From positions 1-6,090 of the forward strand of contig JACRFN010000101.1 in the NCBI GenBank assembly GCA_016217875.1: a stretch of 6,090 nucleotides of DNA, given 5' to 3'. The notes beneath the pieces were generated by a model that saw only the letters and a program-made list of their open reading frames with translations, ran no database searches and had not been told where the DNA came from. Source of the stretch: Candidatus Kerfeldbacteria bacterium. GTDB lineage: Bacteria > Patescibacteriota > Patescibacteriia > Veblenbacterales > UBA10138. Every line of letters starts with the position of its first letter. Positions within the stretch are counted from its first letter, which is position 1. This document shows, piece after piece, positions 1-4,823 of the stretch. The position numbers and the translations under genes were made by a program.

Positions 1-74
1 ATGGCCCGAACGCTCTTGCCGACCCTGAGACCGCTCTCCAGCACCTGTCGTTCAAAGTATGTGAGTTTGTGCAT
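1..74 (-). CDS. IS30-like transposase, N-terminal fragment (runs off left edge)
   Basis: Read on the minus strand, an ATG at 74-72 opens a frame that stays open to the window edge and gives 24 residues beginning MHKLTYFERQ and ending GKSVRA, with the next codon starting AT (probably Ile). From knowledge of the family, this resembles the start of IS30-family transposases: a short leader, a 'LTYxER' segment, then the first helix of a helix-turn-helix (HTH_38 type) that usually continues 'IAxxLGR'. That domain binds the element's terminal inverted repeats; the DDE catalytic domain would lie outside the window. No SD precedes the ATG. The upstream frame stays open only to about 110 and has no other ATG. 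The family call rests on 24 residues, so it is moderate; any HTH protein with a similar N-terminus is the alternative. Confidence 0.55.
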   Translation of the reverse strand, partial: MHKLTYFERQVLESGLRVGKSVRA

Positions 75-77
75 AGT

Positions 78-91
78 GGCTAAGTTTAGCC
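78..91. repeat. perfect 14-bp palindrome upstream of transposase start
   Basis: GGCTAA-GT-TTAGCC forms a perfect inverted repeat with a 2-bp centre, ending 4 bp before the transposase ATG on the minus strand. It could be an operator, or a hairpin occluding the start of translation; many IS elements limit their own transposase expression. Both roles are inferred from position only. Confidence 0.4.
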
Positions 92-154
92 AAGCTATGC
101 TCGGGTATCAAAGGTGGGGCACTACGGATAGAATTCGGCCAAACCGGCCAAGGG

Positions 155-183
155 TTGACAGATTAACCGTCATACCCTATACT
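155..183 (+). promoter_or_regulatory. near-consensus sigma-70 promoter for the DEAD-box helicase
   Basis: TTGACA at 155-160 and TATACT at 178-183 are separated by exactly 17 bp. The -35 is perfect and the -10 matches 5 of 6 consensus bases. Transcription would start near 190 and run about 100 nt before the helicase ATG at 291. Upstream lies a direct repeat of CGGCCAA (136-142 and 145-151). The promoter lies between the transposase start and the helicase, so it may sit in or beside the end of the IS element and read outward from it. Confidence 0.7.
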
Positions 184-200
184 CAACACCTATTCCTTAA

Positions 201-217
201 ATCCGCCTGAGGCGGAT
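201..217. repeat. ATCCGCC/GGCGGAT hairpin in helicase leader
   Basis: Perfect 7-bp arms ATCCGCC and GGCGGAT flank a 3-nt TGA loop. It falls near the 5' end of the predicted helicase transcript. The core TCCGCC/GGCGGA pair recurs near the tRNA at 2750-2782, so this may be a genome-wide palindromic module rather than a leader-specific element. No T-tract follows it. Confidence 0.55.
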
Positions 218-253
218 AGACTCGGCCTGAAAACAAGTGCGGTACTTAGAACG

Positions 254-290
254 TACGTGACCTTATCAGGAAATCGGGTCACGTATTTTT
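254..290 (+). promoter_or_regulatory. terminator-like hairpin abutting the helicase start codon
   Basis: TACGTGACC (254-262) and GGTCACGTA (277-285) form a perfect 9-bp stem with a 14-nt loop. It is followed directly by TTTTT (286-290) and then the ATG at 291, which is the layout of an intrinsic terminator placed in a 5' leader. The only SD-like sequence, AGGAAA (268-273), lies in the loop, 17 nt from the ATG. The structure could therefore act as an attenuator or as a translation or temperature switch. The upstream GTAC (242-245) can pair with GTAC (253-256), overlapping the stem, though this alternative is weak. The structure is seen directly; the function is inferred. Confidence 0.5.
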
Positions 291-1529
<1,239 letters not shown>

Positions 1530-1577
1530 TAAAACTGCGCCAGCGCCTCAGCGAACAAGTAACTGGGTCGGCGCCGT

Positions 1578-1617
1578 AAAAAAATAGGCTACCGTATGTG
1601 AAAACAGGCGGTAGCCT
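1578..1617 (-). terminator. Rho-independent terminator of the SDR gene
   Basis: AGGCTACCG (1586-1594) and CGGTAGCCT (1609-1617) form a perfect 9-bp stem with a 14-nt loop. Read on the minus strand, the stem is followed by A and then seven T (A-tract 1578-1584 on the plus strand), about 30 bp past the SDR stop codon. On the plus strand no T-tract follows, so it would be at best a weak stop for the helicase transcript. Confidence 0.75.
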
Positions 1618-1648
1618 TGATTGGAGAGATTCTATTTACTCAGGTTAC

Positions 1649-2458
1649 TCAAGCTTTAGTCGGATCTATCTCCTGGCGCTGCTTCAGCACCCGACCCTCC
1701 ATACCACCCGAGACCACGACGGTCTGACCAGTGATATAGGCTGAGGCTGTCTCAGAGGCAAGCATGACGATGCTGTGAGCTATATCCTCCGGCCGACCGA
1801 TACGCTGCAGGGCTCTGGTCTGGAGCGCCGTTATGACCGCCTCGTCAACCGACCTGAACTGCTCAGTCATGGGTGTCCAGGTCCAGCCCGGTGCCACCAT
1901 GTTGACCCTGCCCCGCGGCACCAGTTTCACGATTTCATTCTTGAGCGTGAGTTTGAGCCCCTCCAGCGCCGCCTTGCTCATGGAGTACTCCGAGTGACCG
2001 GCTTCGCCAAAAATGCCGGAGGTTGAACCAATAAGTATCAAACAAGCGCTCTCGGGTTTGGTCTTGGCCAGCAGGCGAAAGAATTCGCGCGCCGTGAGCC
2101 AGCCGCCTCGGAGATTTGTGGCAATCACCTTGTCAAAATACTCGGTGGTCATGGCGTGAATCGGCACGTCGTCGGGTGGAAAAATGCCGGCATTGGCCAC
2201 TGTAATATCCACCTGCCCGAAACGTGCCGCCGCTTGAGCAAAAAGTTGAGCCACACTCGCTTCGTCAGCCGTGTTGGCTGAGATGGCTATACTCTCAGTC
2301 GGAAGTTTTTGCCGTAAGGTCTCAGCCGCAGCTTGGTTCTTGCCGTAGTGTATAACGACCTTAGCGCCCTCAGCCGCAAAGGCCCGGGCCGTGGCCTCAC
2401 CAATGCCGCCCGAGGCGCCGGTGATTAAGACAACCTTATCCTTAAGTCCGAGATCCAT
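1649..2458 (-). CDS. Short-chain dehydrogenase/reductase (SDR, FabG-like)
   Basis: This 269-aa classical SDR is close to the family's usual ~250 aa. Visible are the Rossmann cofactor motif TGASGGIG (13-20), the NAG motif (89-91), the structural/catalytic Asn (N115), a Ser in LIGS (S145), the YSMSK catalytic motif (Y158, K162) and the PG after beta-6 (190-191). These features indicate NAD(P)-dependent oxidoreduction of a carbonyl/hydroxyl substrate in the cytosol. The substrate cannot be read from the sequence, and 3-oxoacyl-ACP reductase is only the nearest generic label. The C-terminal GQTVVVSGG has Ser where FabG proteins usually have Asp. A short charged extension (from ~256) follows the core. 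The ATG at 2458 is supported by AAGGGAG (2464-2470) with 5-nt spacing. A palindrome between promoter and start suggests repressor control. No partner gene is adjacent. Confidence 0.92.
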   Translation of the reverse strand: MDLGLKDKVVLITGASGGIGEATARAFAAEGAKVVIHYGKNQAAAETLRQKLPTESIAISANTADEASVAQLFAQAAARFGQVDITVANAGIFPPDDVPIHAMTTEYFDKVIATNLRGGWLTAREFFRLLAKTKPESACLILIGSTSGIFGEAGHSEYSMSKAALEGLKLTLKNEIVKLVPRGRVNMVAPGWTWTPMTEQFRSVDEAVITALQTRALQRIGRPEDIAHSIVMLASETASAYITGQTVVVSGGMEGRVLKQRQEIDPTKA

Positions 2459-2463
2459 AAATT

Positions 2464-2470
2464 CTCCCTT
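2464..2470 (-). promoter_or_regulatory. Shine-Dalgarno site of the SDR gene
   Basis: AAGGGAG on the minus strand lies 5 nt before the ATG at 2458. It is one of only two convincing SD sequences in the window and fixes the SDR start. Confidence 0.7.
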
Positions 2471-2478
2471 GGTTTAGT

Positions 2479-2503
2479 AATAAAGAAACAATGTTTGTTT
2501 ATT
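2479..2503. promoter_or_regulatory. 25-bp palindromic operator candidate for the SDR gene
   Basis: The arms AATAAAGAAACA and TGTTTGTTTATT flank a single central A (2491). Eleven of the 12 pairs match; only 2485/2497 mismatch. The site lies just downstream of the predicted transcription start (about 2507) and 20 bp before the SDR ATG, where a bound dimeric repressor would block transcription. Its length and symmetry resemble sites of TetR-like regulators, which often control SDR genes, but no regulator gene is in the window. Confidence 0.55.
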
Positions 2504-2513
2504 GTAGGCTAAG

Positions 2514-2541
2514 GTTATACTAAAAGGCAAGACAAAAGCAA
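2514..2541 (-). promoter_or_regulatory. candidate promoter of the SDR gene
   Basis: On the minus strand, TTGCTT (2541-2536) and TATAAC (2519-2514) are separated by 16 bp, giving a start near 2507 and a leader of about 50 nt. The -10 is good and the -35 moderate. The area is AT-rich, so chance matches are possible. Confidence 0.5.
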
Positions 2542-2648
2542 GGTCTAATAATAAACCAAACTAGGCAAAAGTATATTAAGGTCATAGTTATCCAATTAAA
2601 TGCTAAGCCAGCTTGGCCGCCACTCGCGCCCTTCGACCCCCTCTTCAA

Positions 2649-2696
2649 AGCCAAACAAAATAACCAATCCATTTGGATGGGTTATTTTGTTTGGCT
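2649..2696. terminator. long bidirectional hairpin downstream of tRNA-Asn
   Basis: Perfect 17-bp arms (2649-2665 and 2680-2696; AGCCAAACAAAATAACC on the left) enclose an inner 5-bp stem ATCCA/TGGAT with a 2-nt loop and one A/G mismatch at 2666/2679. That makes about 22 paired bases in 48 nt. The downstream arm is T-rich on either strand. It lies ~90 bp past the tRNA 3' end and ~145 bp upstream of the SDR start-side promoter, so it is best read as the terminator of the minus-strand tRNA transcript that also insulates the SDR promoter. Confidence 0.6.
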
Positions 2697-2739
2697 CCGG
2701 GGGGTGCCACCGCTACGCGGGGCAGGGACTTCCACCTTC

Positions 2740-2782
2740 GCTTAAGCTTCGGCGGATAAACTACCCACTGATATCTCCGCCG
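2740..2782. repeat. GC-rich palindromic module (CGGCGGA...TCCGCCG)
   Basis: CGGCGGA (2750-2756) and TCCGCCG (2776-2782) are 7-bp inverted copies around a 19-nt spacer, preceded by the 8-bp palindrome GCTTAAGC (2740-2747). Just upstream, CCGC-TAC-GCGG (2710-2720) forms another mini-hairpin. The cluster fills the tRNA 3' flank and has the look of a repetitive extragenic palindromic element. Whether it recurs in the genome cannot be seen here. Confidence 0.4.
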
Positions 2783-2871
2783 CAAGGCTCTAGGGGGAGG
2801 ATTCGAACCCCCAACATCTGCATTAACAGTGCAGCGTTCTGCCATTGAACTACCCTAGAACTTTGCGGCGG
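2777..2871 (-). repeat. inverted repeat pairing the tRNA leader with its trailer
   Basis: CCGCCGCAA (2777-2785) and TTGCGGCGG (2863-2871) are perfect 9-bp inverted copies flanking the tRNA. In the minus-strand precursor they extend the acceptor stem after a small 3x3 internal loop, so the 5' leader and 3' trailer can pair. The trailer copy can instead pair with 2750-2756 downstream, giving two mutually exclusive folds. Confidence 0.6.
2788..2859 (-). tRNA. tRNA-Asn (anticodon GTT)
   Basis: On the minus strand the 72-nt sequence folds as a full cloverleaf. It has a 7-bp acceptor stem TCTAGGG/CCCTAGA with discriminator G, a D stem GTTC/GAAC, an anticodon stem CTGCA/TGCAG with loop CTGTTAA (anticodon GTT), a 5-nt variable loop ATGTT, and a T arm GGGGG-TTCGAAT-CCTCC with one G-U pair. 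The 3' CCA is not encoded; CCT follows the discriminator base. The tRNA reads Asn codons AAC/AAU. It stands alone, with no other tRNA beside it, and is flanked by palindromic DNA. Neighbouring open frames across it are spurious. Confidence 0.96.
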
Positions 2872-2881
2872 GGCCAACTCT

Positions 2882-2919
2882 CACCCTGCGGGTGATGACC
2901 CGAAGGGGCAAACTACCCC
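2882..2919. repeat. cluster of GC-rich mini-hairpins upstream of tRNA-Asn
   Basis: Three short inverted repeats sit in tandem: CACCC-TGC-GGGTG (2882-2894), CCC-GAA-GGG (2899-2907) and GGGG-CAAACTA-CCCC (2905-2919); the last two overlap. They occupy the place where a tRNA promoter would be expected, yet no -10 box is seen. I find no second tRNA fold here. Confidence 0.4.
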
Positions 2920-2932
2920 GGAATAAACAAAT

Positions 2933-2957
2933 CCGGCCCCTAATTTTTAGGGGCCGG
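2933..2957. terminator. strong GC-rich hairpin, probably a bidirectional terminator
   Basis: CCGGCCCCTAA (2933-2943) and TTAGGGGCCGG (2947-2957) form a perfect 11-bp stem with a TTT loop. On the minus strand it is followed by ATTTGTTTATT; on the plus strand only by TTT. The minus-strand reading is the better terminator, yet it lies 74 bp upstream of the tRNA on that strand, so it would end or attenuate whatever is transcribed toward the tRNA. Confidence 0.6.
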
Positions 2958-2992
2958 TTTGCAGCACGACAAACGTAGGGTCCCTAAGGCCG

Positions 2993-3016
2993 GTTATTAT
3001 TATTCGAATTAATAAC
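2993..3016. repeat. AT-rich palindrome GTTATTA...TAATAAC
   Basis: GTTATTA (2993-2999) and TAATAAC (3010-3016) are perfect 7-bp inverted arms. Between them lies the 8-bp palindrome ATTCGAAT (3002-3009), offset by a 2-nt bulge. It could be a regulator-binding site, or a stem in a transcript from the candidate promoter at 3046-3074. No function can be assigned. Confidence 0.35.
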
Positions 3017-3045
3017 TAGTCCGCTGGTTGCCATATGTATAAGAT

Positions 3046-3074
3046 ACCTTAGTCGAAGATAAAAATTATGTCAA
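3046..3074 (-). promoter_or_regulatory. possible minus-strand promoter facing tRNA-Asn
   Basis: A perfect TTGACA (3074-3069, minus) is followed after 17 bp by TAAGGT (3051-3046), which matches only 3 of 6 of the -10 consensus. A start near 3039 would place the hairpin at 2933-2957 about 80-105 nt downstream, before the tRNA. It may therefore serve the tRNA by readthrough or make a short RNA. The weak -10 keeps confidence low. Confidence 0.3.
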
Positions 3075-3076
3075 AT

Positions 3077-3121
3077 TTTAACTATGAGTATCCATGTAAG
3101 GCAATAAAAGGCGTAGTTAAA
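3077..3121 (-). terminator. weak stem-loop just past the DedA stop
   Basis: TTTAACTA (3077-3084) and TAGTTAAA (3114-3121) form an 8-bp AT-rich stem with a 29-nt loop, starting 2 bp past the DedA stop codon. After the stem, the minus strand reads ATTTGACATAATTTTTA. The high AT content and long loop make it a poor terminator, but nothing better ends the DedA transcript before 2933-2957. Confidence 0.3.
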
Positions 3122-3123
3122 CA

Positions 3124-3744
3124 TCAAACCTTGCTGTATTTCCTAGTAAAGTGCTCTATCAAATAATACAAAGCGACCACGCCCACCAACAGTATAAAAC
3201 TGTATTGACCAAACCGTTCCCCCACCACCTTCCAGCTTTCACCACCGAGATAACCTACCACCACGTGAGCTCCTGCCCAAACTATAGCCCCACCAAGGTT
3301 GTAGAGCATAAAACGACCATGCTCCATGCGACCTAGACCAGCCAAGACTGGAATAAAGCCGCGTAACGGAGCCAGAAACCGCCCGTAGATGAGGTTCCAG
3401 CCGCCTCGCGTTTTAAAATAATTCTGAGCGCGCCTAAACGAAGTAAAGCGATCAAGAGGTGCCACAAAATTCACCAATCTTAACAGACGCCCCACGACAT
3501 AACCCAACCAATCGCCAAGCACGGCGCCCAGGGTGGCAAAGAATATCATATCTCCCAGGTCGGCTGAACCATGCGAAACCAAAAAACCACCAAACAGAAC
3601 AACCAAAGCGCCTGGAATTACCAGGCCTAACAAGGGCAGTGATTCAAAAAATGTAGCTAGGAATACCAGCGTATAGGCCAAAAAGCGTAATCCTTCTACC
3701 AATTGCAATACCCAGCTAGTAAACTGGTGAACAATATCCACCAT
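3124..3744 (-). CDS. DedA-family (VTT/SNARE-associated) integral membrane protein
   Basis: The 206-aa, strongly hydrophobic protein matches the usual DedA length of about 200 aa. Family hallmarks in order are the re-entrant FES-L-P-x2-G-x3-PG segment (33-45, with E34), GDWLGYVVGR (77-86), a basic linker ending in FKTRGG (110-115), then GRFLAPLRGFIPVLAG (121-136) carrying the conserved R-x3-P-x2-R arrangement, and C-terminal helices around 147-165 and 181-197. DedA proteins sit in the cytoplasmic membrane. Several recycle undecaprenyl phosphate or other lipid carriers and affect envelope integrity and cation or peptide resistance; which lipid this one moves is unknown. No SD precedes ATG 3744; an AT-rich -10-like TATATT lies 8 nt upstream. 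It is 105 bp downstream of a SIMPL gene on the same strand, so joint transcription is possible, though a hairpin intervenes. Confidence 0.93.
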   Translation of the reverse strand: MVDIVHQFTSWVLQLVEGLRFLAYTLVFLATFFESLPLLGLVIPGALVVLFGGFLVSHGSADLGDMIFFATLGAVLGDWLGYVVGRLLRLVNFVAPLDRFTSFRRAQNYFKTRGGWNLIYGRFLAPLRGFIPVLAGLGRMEHGRFMLYNLGGAIVWAGAHVVVGYLGGESWKVVGERFGQYSFILLVGVVALYYLIEHFTRKYSKV

Positions 3745-3752
3745 AGGTTATT

Positions 3753-3758
3753 AATATA
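3753..3758 (-). promoter_or_regulatory. -10-like TATATT directly upstream of the DedA start
   Basis: On the minus strand TATATT is followed by 8 nt and then the ATG at 3744. Initiation at normal distance would fall at or next to the ATG, giving a leaderless mRNA, consistent with the absence of an SD. No recognisable -35 lies 17 bp upstream, so this is weak. Confidence 0.3.
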
Positions 3759-3776
3759 TACCCCAACATTAAACAC

Positions 3777-3840
3777 GGGCTACGCCCCCAGCCAGCTAAC
3801 AGAATAAGCGAGCGATAGACTAAAGCCTGGTGGGTAGCCC
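3777..3840 (-). terminator. imperfect hairpin between SIMPL and DedA genes
   Basis: GGGCTAC (3777-3783) and GTAGCCC (3834-3840) form a perfect 7-bp outer stem that extends imperfectly inward (CCCCCAG against CTGGTGG), with a large loop of over 30 nt. On the minus strand it lies 10 bp past the SIMPL stop and is followed by GTGTTTAATGTT. It could terminate the SIMPL transcript or stabilise its 3' end; the weak T-tract leaves readthrough to DedA possible. Confidence 0.4.
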
Positions 3841-3849
3841 AATACTCTC

Positions 3850-4641
3850 CTACTTAATCTTGTAACTCAAATTCACTTCCACCACCACTTCCTGACTGCC
3901 AGAGGGCACTTGAGGAGACATGCCGGCGCCCTTGGCCTCGCCGCCCACGCCGCCATAAAGCGGCGTACCCGGTGCCTGGACAAAATTCTCCCACCAGCCG
4001 ACGATATCCCCTAGGTCTACACCCGTAGCTCGGGCCAAACTACCCGCCTTAGACTTGGCGTCGGCAATGGCCTGTAGCCTGGCTTCTTGCTTCAGGTCAT
4101 CGATGTTGGAAGCGTCAAAGGTGAGCGAAGTGACTTGATTGGCTCCGGCCTTGGTAGCCTCGGCTACCACCTTGCCTACTTTGTCATCATTACCGGAAGC
4201 CAGACCCTTCACTTTTATAACTAATTGCTGATTAGCACTATAGCCCGCTAAAGTTGAAACATTATCCCTGTAGTCATACTGGGGATAGAGTGAATAATTT
4301 TGTGTCTGAATGTCCTCGGCCCCTATGCCAGTTATTTTTAGGGCCGCCAAAATTTTGTTCACCTTATCATTCAGCTGCTTCAGCGCCACCTCAGCTGAAT
4401 AAGATTTATCAACCTGGACTCCCACGGTCACATTAGCGATGTCTGGCTGATAAGACACCTTGCCCTGGCCTGTCACCTGCACCTGCCACTGGGGCTGATT
4501 GACTATCCGGTCACGCAAAATAGCCACCACCACAATACCGGCCAACAAGACCATGCCAACCAAGGTCATAATGACTTTAGGGCTGCACCACGTAGCGCAG
4601 CTGCAGTTTTTATCTTCGCTGTTACCATGACACCAGCACAT
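3850..4641 (-). CDS. SIMPL (DUF541) domain protein with Cys-rich N-terminal tail
   Basis: A 263-aa protein from ATG 4641. Residues 1-23 are a short tail with five Cys (2, 4, 13, 15, 19; C-x-C-x8-C-x-C-x3-C) plus His5. Residues ~24-42 are one transmembrane helix. Residues ~52-263 are a SIMPL domain: VTGQGKV (56-62), YSLYPQYDY (116-124), GANQV (166-170), the QEARLQAIADAKSKAGSLA helix (185-203) and C-terminal GSQEVVVEVNLSYKI (248-262). SIMPL proteins (YggE, Brucella BP26) are exported or periplasmic and oligomeric, linked to oxidative-stress tolerance; the molecular role is unsettled. The frame opens at 4680, but ATG 4641 is preferred because GGAAAGGA lies 6 nt before it. The Cys tail would be cytosolic in an N-in topology and resembles a metal or redox site, which is inference. 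A promoter lies at 4717-4745. Confidence 0.9.
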   Translation of the reverse strand: MCWCHGNSEDKNCSCATWCSPKVIMTLVGMVLLAGIVVVAILRDRIVNQPQWQVQVTGQGKVSYQPDIANVTVGVQVDKSYSAEVALKQLNDKVNKILAALKITGIGAEDIQTQNYSLYPQYDYRDNVSTLAGYSANQQLVIKVKGLASGNDDKVGKVVAEATKAGANQVTSLTFDASNIDDLKQEARLQAIADAKSKAGSLARATGVDLGDIVGWWENFVQAPGTPLYGGVGGEAKGAGMSPQVPSGSQEVVVEVNLSYKIK

Positions 4642-4647
4642 AAACAA

Positions 4648-4655
4648 TCCTTTCC
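4648..4655 (-). promoter_or_regulatory. Shine-Dalgarno site fixing the SIMPL start at 4641
   Basis: GGAAAGGA on the minus strand lies 6 nt before ATG 4641. The farther in-frame ATG at 4680 has no SD, and the 13 extra residues it would add have no recognisable features. This site therefore decides the start in favour of the 263-aa product. Confidence 0.75.
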
Positions 4656-4716
4656 AGCTGCAGTGTAATAAAATAGGCACCGCAACGTTAAATAATTAAG
4701 ATAAGAAAGCGAGCTT

Positions 4717-4745
4717 AGTATAATTTATTAACAGCCACCAGTCAA
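4717..4745 (-). promoter_or_regulatory. strong promoter of the minus-strand SIMPL gene
   Basis: TTGACT (4745-4740) and TATACT (4722-4717) on the minus strand are separated by exactly 17 bp, each matching 5 of 6 consensus bases. Initiation near 4710 gives a leader of about 70 nt to ATG 4641. Confidence 0.7.
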
Positions 4746-4760
4746 AGCCCGTATTATCAA

Positions 4761-4775
4761 CTTAAACAATTTAAG
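4761..4775. promoter_or_regulatory. palindrome in the divergent SIMPL intergenic region
   Basis: CTTAAA-CAA-TTTAAG is a perfect 6-bp inverted repeat with a 3-bp centre, 16 bp upstream of the minus-strand -35 and about 50 bp upstream of the plus-strand SIMPL start. Placed between two divergent paralogues, it could be a shared regulator site. The AT-rich setting makes chance possible. Confidence 0.35.
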
Positions 4776-4791
4776 CTAAGATTAACTGGCC

Positions 4792-4820
4792 TTCTTAATA
4801 TCTAACAACTAAATTATAAT
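4792..4820 (+). promoter_or_regulatory. TATAAT box 3 bp before the plus-strand SIMPL start
   Basis: A perfect TATAAT (4815-4820) lies 3 bp before ATG 4824; a weak -35 TTCTTA (4792-4797) sits 17 bp upstream. Transcription from it would start at or just inside the coding region. Either the mRNA is leaderless with an unusually close start, or the box is not used and an upstream element such as TATTAT (4752-4757) drives the gene. Confidence 0.35.
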
Positions 4821-4823
4821 CCT

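Noticed and set aside
1..210. 69-aa plus-strand frame at the left edge
   Set aside because: It overlaps antisense to a better-supported transposase N-terminus, has no recognisable domain, and crosses the promoter at 155-183.
2600..2848. 82-aa plus and 66-aa minus frames across the tRNA
   Set aside because: They translate the tRNA and the flanking hairpins; such frames are a common artefact over tRNA genes.
2876..2932. Second tRNA or small structured RNA in the GC-rich hairpin cluster
   Set aside because: No T-arm GGTTCGAATCC-type sequence or acceptor pairing is present; only isolated mini-hairpins.
3151..3656. Short plus-strand frames within the DedA gene
   Set aside because: They are antisense shadows of a well-supported membrane protein with all DedA motifs.
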